A DNA stretch of 64,000 nucleotides, taken from assembly GCF_013294115.1 (NCBI RefSeq), contig NZ_JABSNP010000008.1:62001-126000 (forward strand), read 5' to 3'. This document shows positions 33,227-41,757 of the stretch, in pieces. This DNA is from Hymenobacter caeli (GTDB taxonomy: Bacteria > Bacteroidota > Bacteroidia > Cytophagales > Hymenobacteraceae). The notes under the pieces were generated by a model, which saw only the letters and a program-made list of their open reading frames with translations, had not been told where the DNA came from and ran no database searches. How positions within the stretch are numbered: the stretch's first letter is position 1; the number at the start of each line of letters is the position of its first letter. Position numbers and translations under genes: made by a program.

Positions 33227-34756
33227 CTACTTGCGGGCGGTCAACAGCACGGCTTCGCAGGGGGCGGCCTGGTGCACGAGCACCAATTGAAACGACGAGT
33301 CGAGGCGGGCACGGTAGGCGGGGTCGCACACCAGCACCACGGTGCCGGGCTGGAGCGCCCGGGCTTCGCCCTGGTAGCGGATGGCAACGGTTTTGTGAGC
33401 GGCCAGTTGCAGCACGGCCTGGTAGTAGAGCAGCACCGGGTTGTAGCCCCCCTGGTTGAGGAGCGTGAACCCATCGAGCAGCGGCTGCTCTTGGGCTACT
33501 TGCTGGGCGTAGCGGGCCAGGTGGGCGTCGGAGCCCGTGCCGTAGTCGCTGTAGCGTTCGTCCACCAGCTGCCGCATGATGGCGCGGAACGGAAAAAAGA
33601 ACAGCCCCGCTACTAGTCCTACCCGCAGCGGCCACGCCCATGCGCGGGGCACACGGGGCAGATTGGCCGCCAGCACGTCGTGGTACAAAAAATCGAGCCC
33701 TAACCCGATAAGCAGCGCCAGCGCCGGGTACGCTGGCAGGGCGTACCATTCCAGCTTGGTGGCTGACGCGCTGCACAGCAGCATCCAGCCCAGCGCGAAC
33801 AGCAGCAGCAAGCTGCCAGCCCTGCGTACCAGGCGATCGGGCTGAAGCCATACCAGCCCGGCGGGCACCAGCCACCAGATCCAGCCCGCAAAGTCAATCG
33901 TGTACAGCCGGTCGAAATAATACGTCCACGGCCCCGTGTGGCCGTCCAGCACTTGGTTGTAGCGGCCGCCCAGCTCGTTTGCCCGCACAGCGGCCAGGTA
34001 GCCGGGGTCCAGGGCCTCGTGGGCCAGGTAGTAGGCAGCCACGATGGCCAGGCCGACAGCCGCCACCACGTACAGGCGCGGCTGGCGCAGCAGCCAGGGC
34101 AGCTTGCCCCGGGCCGCGGCGTACACCAGCAGGGCCGGCCCGCCCAATAGCCCGGCCACACCCTTGGTGAGCACCGCGGCCGTAAAGGCCGCCCCCAACC
34201 AGTAGAGGTGGCGCAGCCGGGCGGTTTCGAGGTACTGAAAAAACGCCAGCCAAGCCACTACCTCCCAGAATGCCAGCAGGGCGTCGTAGTCGCCGGTGCG
34301 GGCCCCGTGCAGGCGCACGTAGCCCGCCGCCGTCACCAGCACCAGGCCGCCGAAAAAGCCCGCCAGCGGCCGGCGGAGCGTGCCGGCCGCGAAGCGGTAC
34401 AGCAGCAGCACCGTGCCCAGGGCCGCCAGGGCCGAGGGCAGCCGCAGCGCCCAGTTGCTGTAGCCCAGCGTTTTAAAAGCAATGACCTGGAGCCAAATCA
34501 GGAGCGGCGGCTTGGTGTTCCAATGGTCGGGCTGGCCCTGGAACGTAGTAACCAACCAGTTGCCCCCGCGCGACATCTCCATGGCGTTCATGGCCAGGCG
34601 GGACTCGTCCCAGAGCTGCACCGGCGAGCGGCCCAACTCGAAGAGCAGCGGAAAAGCCGCCAGCCCCAGTAGCAGCAGCAAGAGCTGGTTGGCGGGCATC
34701 CGCAGCCACTGCCGCCCGCCAGCCAGCGGGCCACGCAGCGTAGAGGATAAAGGCAT
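33227..34756 (-). CDS. ArnT/PMT-like GT-C glycosyltransferase (GT39/GT83 type)
   Basis: 509 aa from the ATG at 34756 (an ATG at 34768 is equally possible; the longer frame to 34879 is unlikely). 'LGRSPVQLWDESRLAMNAME' is the ArnT-type first-loop motif with the catalytic Asp-Glu, followed by 'NWLVTTFQGQPDHWNTKPPL' as in ArnT and related lipid-linked-sugar transferases. About 11 membrane helices and a short soluble C-terminus. Substrate probably an undecaprenyl-phosphate sugar made by the ArnC-like GT2 downstream. Divergent from another GT2 gene, 210 bp apart. Confidence 0.9.
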   Translation of the reverse strand: MPLSSTLRGPLAGGRQWLRMPANQLLLLLLGLAAFPLLFELGRSPVQLWDESRLAMNAMEMSRGGNWLVTTFQGQPDHWNTKPPLLIWLQVIAFKTLGYSNWALRLPSALAALGTVLLLYRFAAGTLRRPLAGFFGGLVLVTAAGYVRLHGARTGDYDALLAFWEVVAWLAFFQYLETARLRHLYWLGAAFTAAVLTKGVAGLLGGPALLVYAAARGKLPWLLRQPRLYVVAAVGLAIVAAYYLAHEALDPGYLAAVRANELGGRYNQVLDGHTGPWTYYFDRLYTIDFAGWIWWLVPAGLVWLQPDRLVRRAGSLLLLFALGWMLLCSASATKLEWYALPAYPALALLIGLGLDFLYHDVLAANLPRVPRAWAWPLRVGLVAGLFFFPFRAIMRQLVDERYSDYGTGSDAHLARYAQQVAQEQPLLDGFTLLNQGGYNPVLLYYQAVLQLAAHKTVAIRYQGEARALQPGTVVLVCDPAYRARLDSSFQLVLVHQAAPCEAVLLTARK

Positions 34757-34954
34757 GGAATAAAGCATGGAAAGAAACAATGACGCAATACGGCCCACCG
34801 CGGCCCCGCGCTGATGACGTGAGAAAGACTCTTTGCTGAGCGGGACCGAAGCAAGGCGGCGGACCGGATACCCGACCAAAAGTAAGTGCTCTGCCCCGCC
34901 TGGGCATACGCCCCTGGCCTGTGGCGCACCCCCCGCGCGGTGGGGGACACGGCT

Positions 34955-34962
34955 TATCTTCG
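34955..34962 (+). promoter_or_regulatory. -7-like element TATCTTCG, 4 nt before a GT2 start
   Basis: TATCTTCG differs from TAnnTTTG in one base and is followed by CCGC and the ATG at 34967, the same 4-nt spacing as at rsmI and kynU. Confidence 0.5.
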
Positions 34963-34966
34963 CCGC

Positions 34967-35899
34967 ATGGCAGACCCGCTCCTTTCGCTCGTTATTCCGG
35001 TGTACAACGAAGAGGCATTGATTGACCAGCTCGTGGGGCGTTGTGTGGCAGCGCTGGCCGCCATCGGCCCCGACTTTGAAATAATTTGCGTGGACGACGG
35101 CAGCCGCGACGGCACCCTACCCCGGCTGCTGGCCGCCCGCGCCGCCGAGCCGCGCCTGAAGGTGCTGGCCCTCTCGCGCAACTTCGGCCACCAGGCCGCC
35201 TACACCGCCGGCCTGCACGCCGCCCGGGGCCGGTACGTGGCCATGATGGACGGCGACCTGCAAGACCCGCCCGAGCTGCTGCCCCGCATGTGGGAGTTGC
35301 TGTGCTACGACGCCCACGACGTGGCCTACGGCCACCGTACCGACCGCGCCGAGGGTTGGGGCCGGCAGGTGCTCATCCGAGGCTTCCACCGCATTTTTCG
35401 TAACTTTTCGCGGTTGCAAGAAGCCGACAACGTGGGCAATTTTTCGATGCTCAACCGCCGGGCCCTGACGGCATTCCTGTCGTTGCACGAAAAAAATCGG
35501 TATTTGCCGGGGCTGCGCTCGTTCATCGGGTTCCGGCAAGCGGCCGTGCCCTACGCCCGCCAGGCCCGCCCCGATGGCACGGTGCCCAAGATGGGCTACG
35601 GCCGCCTGCTAGCCCTGGCCCTCGACGCCCTGTTCTCTTTTTCCAACCTGCCCATCAAAATCTGCCTCTACGCCGGCATGTCCGGCATGGTGCTGTTCCT
35701 AGCAGCGGGTGTGTACGTGCTGGCCAGCAAGGGCCTGGGGGTAGCCCCGCCCGGGTGGTCGTCGCTCGAGCTGAGCATTTACTTCATGGGCTCCATCCAG
35801 CTGCTATTTCTGGGTATTCTAGGCGAGTACGTGTTCCGCGGCTACCGCGAAAACCAAAACCGACCCCTGTACTTTATTCAGGAGTATTTTAATGACTAA
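34967..35899 (+). CDS. GT2 glycosyltransferase with C-terminal membrane helices (DPMS/GtrB-like)
   Basis: 310 aa from the ATG at 34967; the frame extends to 34886 but that crosses the promoter element. 'LSLVIPVYNEEALIDQLVGR', 'EIICVDDGSRDGTLPRLLAA', 'LSRNFGHQAAYTAGLHAARG', metal-binding 'MMDGDLQDPPELLPRMWELL' and 'HEKNRYLPGLRSFIGFRQA' define the family. Two helices near 'IKICLYAGMSGMVLFLAAGV' and 'LSIYFMGSIQLLFLGILG'. A paralogue of the 31371-32354 protein. Its end overlaps the start of the GH16 gene by 8 bp, so those two are translationally coupled. Confidence 0.92.
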   Translation: MADPLLSLVIPVYNEEALIDQLVGRCVAALAAIGPDFEIICVDDGSRDGTLPRLLAARAAEPRLKVLALSRNFGHQAAYTAGLHAARGRYVAMMDGDLQDPPELLPRMWELLCYDAHDVAYGHRTDRAEGWGRQVLIRGFHRIFRNFSRLQEADNVGNFSMLNRRALTAFLSLHEKNRYLPGLRSFIGFRQAAVPYARQARPDGTVPKMGYGRLLALALDALFSFSNLPIKICLYAGMSGMVLFLAAGVYVLASKGLGVAPPGWSSLELSIYFMGSIQLLFLGILGEYVFRGYRENQNRPLYFIQEYFND

Positions 35900-37211
35900 C
35901 CGCTTAATTGCGAGATACTTGGCGTTAGTGCTAGGCCTGCGGCTGCTGCCAGCTCAGGCGCAGGATTCGTTGCGCTACGCCAATTGGCGGCTGGAACAGG
36001 CCGACGAGTTTAACACCGCCGGCGACAGCGCGGCGGTGGCGGCGCGGTGGCGCTTGGCTTACCCGTGGGGGCGCAACCTGGGCGGCTACGAAACCGAATA
36101 CTACGAGGGCCAGGAAGTGAACGTGCGCGGGGGCTTCCTACTGCTGACCGCGCACCGGCTGGCTGCCCCGCGCCCCTACGGCCGCGGGCAGCAACTGCGC
36201 TACGCGTCGGGCATGCTCTACGGCCGCCACCCGCTCCCCGACGCGCTGCGGCCCGCCCCGTGCCCGCCCGGCGAGGGCCTCAGCTACGGGCTGTTCGAGA
36301 TGCGGTGCCGGCTACCCGCCGCCGCGGGCGCTTTTCCGGCCTTCTGGCTGTTCGGCACCCCCGACGAAGTGGACATATTCGAGGGCGACCCCGGCGGCGT
36401 CAGCAACAACGTGCACCTGCACGCCCACGACTACTGGCGGCCGGGCCCGGTGGAGGAGCCCGAGTGCCAGTGCTTCTACTACTGGCCCCGCGCCACCCGT
36501 TTTGCGGGCCAGTACCACCGCTACGCGCTGGAGTGGCTGCCGGGCCAGCTCACGTTTTACTTCGATGGGGTGCCCGTCCGGCGCGAAACCCGGTTCCGGC
36601 CCCTGGGCTGCGGCATGGCCGTCATCGCCAACCTGGCCGTGTGGGCCTGGATGCGGGCCCCGGCCGACACGCTGGCCATCGACTACATCCGCATCTACCG
36701 CCCCCGCCAGCTGCCGGCGGCCCCGTTCGGCTTTGCGGCGGGGCCCACGGCCGGCCTGTTCGCGTTTCCCCGCGCCGTGGCCCCCGAGCGGAGCAACCCG
36801 CCCGGCGTGCAGGCCTGGGCGCTGTGGCGGGCCCCCGGTGGCCAGGTGCACCTGGCGCTGCGCGACAACTTCAACCCCGCCTGCGCCAGCACGTTGCCGC
36901 TGCCCACGGGGGCGGCGTGGCAGGGCCCCTGGCTGGCTGGCCCCGGGGCCACGCCCATCGCCGTGAGCATCGCCGACACGGCCGCGCTGCACTGGGCCGT
37001 GCTTACGCTTCAGGGCCGGGCCCTGCGCACGGGCCCGGCCACCCCCGGGCCCTGGCGCCCGCCCCTGGCGGGGCTGGCCCCGGGAGCCTATTGGGTGCGC
37101 CTCGGGCTCGGGGCCGCGGTGCGGTACCAGGCCGCGTACGTGCTGGACCAACCGGCCGATTCGCGGCCTGCGGCGGCCTGGCTGGAGCCGCCCGCCGGGG
37201 CCGCACCTTAG
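35892..37211 (+). CDS. Secreted glycoside hydrolase family 16 protein
   Basis: 439 aa with a signal peptide cleaved after 'LRLLPAQAQ'. The GH16 core holds E159-V-D-I-F-E164 ('TPDEVDIFEG'), matching E-x-D-x-x-E with nucleophile and acid/base Glu. 'YGLFEMRCRLPAAAGAFPAF' and 'FYFDGVPVRRETRF' are other landmarks. The last ~160 residues have no recognised domain. GH16 enzymes hydrolyse or transglycosylate beta-1,3/1,4 glucans and galactans; here it may trim or remodel the island's own glycan. It is tightly coupled to the GT2 gene and precedes a GT-C gene. Confidence 0.88.
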   Translation: MTNRLIARYLALVLGLRLLPAQAQDSLRYANWRLEQADEFNTAGDSAAVAARWRLAYPWGRNLGGYETEYYEGQEVNVRGGFLLLTAHRLAAPRPYGRGQQLRYASGMLYGRHPLPDALRPAPCPPGEGLSYGLFEMRCRLPAAAGAFPAFWLFGTPDEVDIFEGDPGGVSNNVHLHAHDYWRPGPVEEPECQCFYYWPRATRFAGQYHRYALEWLPGQLTFYFDGVPVRRETRFRPLGCGMAVIANLAVWAWMRAPADTLAIDYIRIYRPRQLPAAPFGFAAGPTAGLFAFPRAVAPERSNPPGVQAWALWRAPGGQVHLALRDNFNPACASTLPLPTGAAWQGPWLAGPGATPIAVSIADTAALHWAVLTLQGRALRTGPATPGPWRPPLAGLAPGAYWVRLGLGAAVRYQAAYVLDQPADSRPAAAWLEPPAGAAP

Positions 37212-37307
37212 CTCCGGCCGCCGGGACTCCCGGTTTTTGCCGTACTTGTGCGCCGAACTGGCCGCCGGGTCGAACGCAATTGGCCCTCCTTTAACGCTTT
37301 TTTTACC

Positions 37308-38936
37308 GTGACGACCGACCGCATCCGCGCTAGTTTCGCGCCCGCTACTAAGACGCAACGGCTGGTGGTTGGAGCATTTTTTACCGGGCTGCTGCTGCTC
37401 GGGCTGTGGCTGGTGCGCGACTACGGCGTCTCGGTTGACGAAGGCCAGAGCCGCATGAACGGCATGGTGTCGCTGAAGTACCTAGGGGACCGCTATTTTC
37501 CAGAGTTCATCCGAACCCACGGCGAGTTTGCTGCCTACGCCGGGTTGCCGCTGCCGCAGTATTACGACCGCGACTACGGCGTCGTGTTCGAGCTGCCCGT
37601 GACGTGGCTGGAACAAGCGTTGGGCCTCACCAGCTGGCGCGACATCTTTCAGCTCCGGCACCTTTGCACTTTTCTGGTGTGCCTGGCCGGTGTGGGCGCG
37701 GTGTACCGCCTGGCCCGGCGGCGTTTCAGCGACTGGCGCCTGGGCTTGCTGGCCGCCCTGCTGCTGGTGCTGAGCCCCCGCCTGTTTGCCGATTCGTTCT
37801 ACAACGACAAAGACGCTGTGTTCATGGGCCTGTTTGCCGTGGCCACCAACACGGCCGTAGCCTTTGTGGCGCGGCCCACGTGGCGGCGCATGGGGTGGCA
37901 TGCCTTGGCCTGCGCCCTCACCATCGACGTGCGCATCATGGGGGTGGTGCTGCCCCTGGCCACGCTGGCCCTACTAGGACTGCAAGCCGGCCGCGGGGCC
38001 TATCGGGGCCAGCGCGTGGCCGCCCCGGCGGCGGCCTACCTGCCGCTGCTGGCGGGGTTAGTGGTGGCCCTGTGGCCCTACCTATGGGCCGCCCCTTGGG
38101 TGAATTTCGCACAGGCCTTTGCTAACATGGCCAAGTTCCGGTGGAACTCCGATGTCTTGTACGCGGGCCGCTTGATACCAGCCGTTGCGCTGCCCTGGCA
38201 CTACGCGCCTGTCTGGATTGCCATCACCACGCCGGTGCTGTATTTGGTGGGCTGGGCGGTGGGGGCCGCCGCCATATTGCGTCGACTTGGGTACCGGCGG
38301 TGGCAGTTATACGCTGGCGACGAGTGGCAGGATCTGTTGTTTCTGGGGCTCACCGTGGCACCCGTGGCGGCCGTCGTGCTGCTGCACTCCGTTATTTACG
38401 ACGGCTGGCGGCAGCTCTACTTCGTGTACCCGTCGCTGCTGCTCGTGGCACTGCGCGGTCTGGTGGCGGTGGCTCGGTGGCGGCCGGCCGCGCCCCGCTG
38501 GCAGCGCGCGTGGCAGCCGCTGTGCTATGGGGTGCTGGGGGCGTCGCTGCTGACCACGGCCGTCCAGATGGTGACTATGCACCCCCTGCAAAACACGTAT
38601 TTCAACTTGCTGCCCGGCCGCCACCTCGAAGAGCGCTACGAGTTAGACTACTGGGTGCTCAGCTACCGCCAGGGGCTGGAATGGATTGCCCGGCACGACG
38701 ACCGCGCCCACGTCAAAGTAGCGGCGCAAATGCCCACCGTGCTGGAAAGCAACCGCCGGATGCTGTCCGACTACGACCAGGACCGCCTGGAAGTGGTGAC
38801 GGACGGCCAGCAGGCTGACTATTACCTGACCACCTACCGCTGGCACCCCTACCCTTACACCGAGTACCCGCAAGAGGTTGCCGCCCTGCGGGCCGGGGGC
38901 CAGCGGGTACTTTCCATTTTCCGGGTGCGGTGGTGA
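37308..38936 (+). CDS. Polytopic GT-C-like membrane glycosyltransferase
   Basis: 542 aa if the GTG at 37308 is the start (a GTG at 37248 would add 20 basic residues). About 10 helices. The first loop 'VRDYGVSVDEGQSRMNGMVS' has the Asp-Glu pair of GT-C enzymes; a second loop reads 'YYDRDYGVVFELPVTWLEQA'. 'FADSFYNDKDAVFMGLFAVA' is also typical of GT39-like proteins. The C-terminal soluble part ends 'GGQRVLSIFRVRW'. Third GT-C protein of the island, 97 bp after the GH16 gene. It probably uses the lipid-linked sugar produced by the GT2 at 34967. Confidence 0.82.
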   Translation: MTTDRIRASFAPATKTQRLVVGAFFTGLLLLGLWLVRDYGVSVDEGQSRMNGMVSLKYLGDRYFPEFIRTHGEFAAYAGLPLPQYYDRDYGVVFELPVTWLEQALGLTSWRDIFQLRHLCTFLVCLAGVGAVYRLARRRFSDWRLGLLAALLLVLSPRLFADSFYNDKDAVFMGLFAVATNTAVAFVARPTWRRMGWHALACALTIDVRIMGVVLPLATLALLGLQAGRGAYRGQRVAAPAAAYLPLLAGLVVALWPYLWAAPWVNFAQAFANMAKFRWNSDVLYAGRLIPAVALPWHYAPVWIAITTPVLYLVGWAVGAAAILRRLGYRRWQLYAGDEWQDLLFLGLTVAPVAAVVLLHSVIYDGWRQLYFVYPSLLLVALRGLVAVARWRPAAPRWQRAWQPLCYGVLGASLLTTAVQMVTMHPLQNTYFNLLPGRHLEERYELDYWVLSYRQGLEWIARHDDRAHVKVAAQMPTVLESNRRMLSDYDQDRLEVVTDGQQADYYLTTYRWHPYPYTEYPQEVAALRAGGQRVLSIFRVRW

Positions 38937-39020
38937 CCCGCCGAAACAAGCCAACTTTGCACGGGCAACTGGTCCGGCTTTACCCCATTATTTCCTGTTT
39001 TACGCCTCTTTGCTTCACTC

Positions 39021-39563
39021 ATGAAAAAATTGTTTTACCCCTGGCTGGCCCTGGCTTTGGGCGCGTGTGGCGGCCAAACGGCCAGCACTACTGCCGGCCA
39101 GCTGGCCACCAACGATTTTGAGTCGATGGACGGCTGGATGAGCGGGGCCACCAACCCGTCGCTCACGAAGGAAAAGGCCCACTCCGGGGTTTTTTCGGTC
39201 AAAATCGACCCGGCCGTGGAATACAGCCTGGGCTACAACAACCTGCTGGGCAAGATGAGCGCCAGCCGCCTGCGCAAAATCAAGTTGCACTGCTGGGTGT
39301 TTCTGCCCAACGAGAAAGCCTCTGCGGTGCTGGTGACGGACGTGCAAACCCCGGGCGTGGCTAAAAGCGTCCTATGGGACGGCTTCGACCTGCTCAAGGA
39401 AGTTAAGGCCAAGTCGGCGCTCAACCAATGGGCGGAGGTGGAGCACACCGTCGAGATTCCCGAAACGGCGGCGTACACCAGCAAGATGCTGGTGTATTTG
39501 TGGCGGGGCGGCAGCACGCAGCCCGTGTACCTGGACGACCTCCAGATTTTGCAGGCCGATTAG
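39021..39563 (+). CDS. Lipoprotein with a carbohydrate-binding-like jelly-roll domain
   Basis: 180 aa with a lipobox 'LALGAC' ending at Cys16, so it is lipid-anchored and exported. After a short linker, residues ~30-180 look like a beta-sandwich of the CBM4/9 or discoidin type: 'NDFESMDGWMSGATNPSLT', 'KAHSGVFSVKIDPAVEYSLG', 'QWAEVEHTVEIPE' and a closing 'GGSTQPVYLDDLQILQAD'. The same domain appears at the C-terminus of the next gene's membrane protein, ending 'SSQPLYIDNLSVTLL'. It probably binds a sugar or glycan at the cell surface. I know no experimentally defined function. Confidence 0.78.
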   Translation: MKKLFYPWLALALGACGGQTASTTAGQLATNDFESMDGWMSGATNPSLTKEKAHSGVFSVKIDPAVEYSLGYNNLLGKMSASRLRKIKLHCWVFLPNEKASAVLVTDVQTPGVAKSVLWDGFDLLKEVKAKSALNQWAEVEHTVEIPETAAYTSKMLVYLWRGGSTQPVYLDDLQILQAD

Positions 39564-39696
39564 GCCAGGCCGGGCGCTGGCCCTGTTATCAAAAGCGGCC
39601 CCCTCGAGTTGGGCAGCCGTACCGAGCGCCTTTCTCACCGCCTGATTGGCCGGGCAGAACCACACGCGCCTGGCCGGGCCACCCCATGCCTTAGCT

Positions 39697-41634
39697 ATGC
39701 CAGCCCCCGCAGTTGCTCCGTTCTACCCCCTGCTGCCCGACCACGGGGCCCGGCCCCGCCGGGCCCCGTGGTCGGGGGCAGCGCTGGCCCTGGTGGCGGC
39801 CGTGCTACTGGGCATGGCCGCCGCCACCGCCACCTGGCCCAATCTGCAAATCACCCGGTGGGACGTGTTCGGGTACTACCTCTACCTGCCGGCTACCACC
39901 GTGTACCACGACCTGGGGGAGCTGAAGTTCGTGCCGCCCCTGCTCGACCGCACCGGTCTGACGAACCGCGGCAACCCGGCCCACCCCCTCGGCATCTATG
40001 AGGCGTCGCGGGCCCGCACCGGGCCCGACCGCTACGTCATCAAGTACACCATGGGGCAGGCGGTGCTGTGGTGGCCATTTTTCCAGGCGGCGCACTTCTA
40101 CACCCGGCACTTCAGCACCTATCCGGCCGATGGCTACTCGCCGCCCTACCAGCTGGCGCTCTACCTGGCGGGGCTGGCCTACGCCCTGCTGGGCCTGGGG
40201 CTGCTGCGGCGGCTGCTCCTGCACTACTTCAGCGACCGCCTGAGCGCGGTGCTGCTCGTGGTGGTGTACTTTGCCACCAACTACTTGGTGTATAGCGTTT
40301 TTAGGGGGCTCTATGCCCACAACGCGTTGTTTGTGCTGCACACGGCCACGCTGCTGCTGCTCACGCGGTGGCTGGGGCGGCCGCGCTGGTACCTGGCCCT
40401 GGGCCTGGGGCTGACGGTGGGACTGGCGGTGCTCATCCGGCCATCCGAGGCTATCATTCTGCTGGCGCCCTTGCTGCTGGGCGTGGCCACCGCGGCCGAC
40501 TTGCGGGCCCGCCTGCGGCTGGCGGGGCGGCACGGGGCCCAAGTGGCGCTGGCCGGGGCTGTGGCGGTGGCCGTCAACGCCCCGCAGCTGCTGTACTGGC
40601 ACCGGATGTCGGGGCACTGGCTGTACGACTCGTACCCCGGCGAGAAGTTCGACTTTCGGCACCCGCACCTGCTCGGCGGCCTGTTCAGCTTCAACAACGG
40701 CTGGCTGACGTACACGCCCGTGATGGCGCTGGCCGTGGCGGGCATCGGGCTGCTGTGGCGGCGGCAGCGCGGCTGGTTCTGGCTGCTGGCCACCTACTTG
40801 CCCCTGCACCTGCTGGTGGCGTACAGCTGGTGGTGCTGGTGGTACGAAGACAGCTTCGGCTCGCGGGCCCTGGTGCAGGCTTACCCGCTGCTGCTGCTGC
40901 CCCTGGGCGTGGCGCTGCACGCCCTGTGGCGGCGCGGCCCGCGGGTGCGGGCGGCCACGGGGCTGGCCGTGGCCGCGTGCCTGGTGCTCAACGTTTTCCA
41001 GGCCTGGCAGATGCGGCAGGGCATTTTCGTGACGGAGTACATGACGTGGCGCTACTACGGCGCGATTTTCGGCAAAACGCGGCTCACCAAGGACGACCTG
41101 GCCAAGTTCGACGCGAACGAGGCCAGCCCCGACCCGCGCCGCTACCAGCCCGAGCAGGTGTACTTCAACACCTTTGAGCCGGCCGCCAACGCCGGGGCCC
41201 CCCTCACCGCCGACTACGCCCAGCTGCCGCCCGCGTGCCTGGTTGACAAGGCGCACCCCTACAGCCCCGGCTACCAAGGGCAGCTGGGCCCGGCCAACCT
41301 GCGCCCCGGCGACTGGACGCAGGTGCGCGTGCAGGCATTTTTTCCGCGCAAAGAATACAACATCAACGCCATGCCGCTGATTGTTATCGAATACCACCAC
41401 CCCAACGAAGCCCCCTACCGCTGGCAAAGCGTGCGCATCACCAACAAAGTGGGCGACGTTTCTACCATCTGGGGCGGCAGCGCCGGCGTGTGGGACGAGG
41501 TGGGCTTTGCCAGCCACGTTCCCCACGAGGCCCGGCCCGAAGACGAGGTGAAGGCCTACGTTATGAACGGCGCGTCCAGCCAGCCGCTTTACATTGATAA
41601 CCTGAGCGTTACGCTTTTGCGCGACGCACGTTAA
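39697..41634 (+). CDS. GT-C-like polytopic membrane protein fused to an exported jelly-roll domain
   Basis: 645 aa from the ATG at 39697. Residues ~25-430 have about 11 membrane helices; the first loop 'LQITRWDVFGYYLYLPATTV' has an Asp near the membrane edge as in GT-C enzymes. Residues ~480-645 form a soluble domain resembling the neighbouring lipoprotein: 'NTFEPAANAGAPLTADYAQL', 'LVDKAHPYSPGYQGQLG' and the ending 'SSQPLYIDNLSVTLLRDAR'. The fusion would hold a glycan-binding domain next to a sugar-transferring channel. A stable 17-bp hairpin lies at codons 14-26. No family name can be given with confidence. Confidence 0.78.
   Translation: MPAPAVAPFYPLLPDHGARPRRAPWSGAALALVAAVLLGMAAATATWPNLQITRWDVFGYYLYLPATTVYHDLGELKFVPPLLDRTGLTNRGNPAHPLGIYEASRARTGPDRYVIKYTMGQAVLWWPFFQAAHFYTRHFSTYPADGYSPPYQLALYLAGLAYALLGLGLLRRLLLHYFSDRLSAVLLVVVYFATNYLVYSVFRGLYAHNALFVLHTATLLLLTRWLGRPRWYLALGLGLTVGLAVLIRPSEAIILLAPLLLGVATAADLRARLRLAGRHGAQVALAGAVAVAVNAPQLLYWHRMSGHWLYDSYPGEKFDFRHPHLLGGLFSFNNGWLTYTPVMALAVAGIGLLWRRQRGWFWLLATYLPLHLLVAYSWWCWWYEDSFGSRALVQAYPLLLLPLGVALHALWRRGPRVRAATGLAVAACLVLNVFQAWQMRQGIFVTEYMTWRYYGAIFGKTRLTKDDLAKFDANEASPDPRRYQPEQVYFNTFEPAANAGAPLTADYAQLPPACLVDKAHPYSPGYQGQLGPANLRPGDWTQVRVQAFFPRKEYNINAMPLIVIEYHHPNEAPYRWQSVRITNKVGDVSTIWGGSAGVWDEVGFASHVPHEARPEDEVKAYVMNGASSQPLYIDNLSVTLLRDAR
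39737..39775 (+). promoter_or_regulatory. Very stable hairpin inside the start of a coding region
   Basis: CCGACCACGGGGCCCGG, loop CCCCG, then the perfect complement: 17 bp, mostly G-C, 40 nt after the ATG at 39697. A ribosome must open it soon after initiation, so it may slow translation or set expression of the membrane protein. Confidence 0.5.
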
Positions 41635-41757
41635 CCGCCCCGGCGGCCCGGGCTGCGGCCCGGCCCGTGCCGTGCATGCTGCCGTCCACCGGGGCATGGT
41701 ACGGGGTAGAAAAGCGGGAATAAAGACGGAACGGGTTGCCGCAAGGCCTCCACGGCC

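Noticed and set aside
39805..41697. 630-aa minus-strand open frame
   Set aside because: Shadow of the GT-C/jelly-roll gene; Gln/Pro/His-rich and without membrane segments or motifs.
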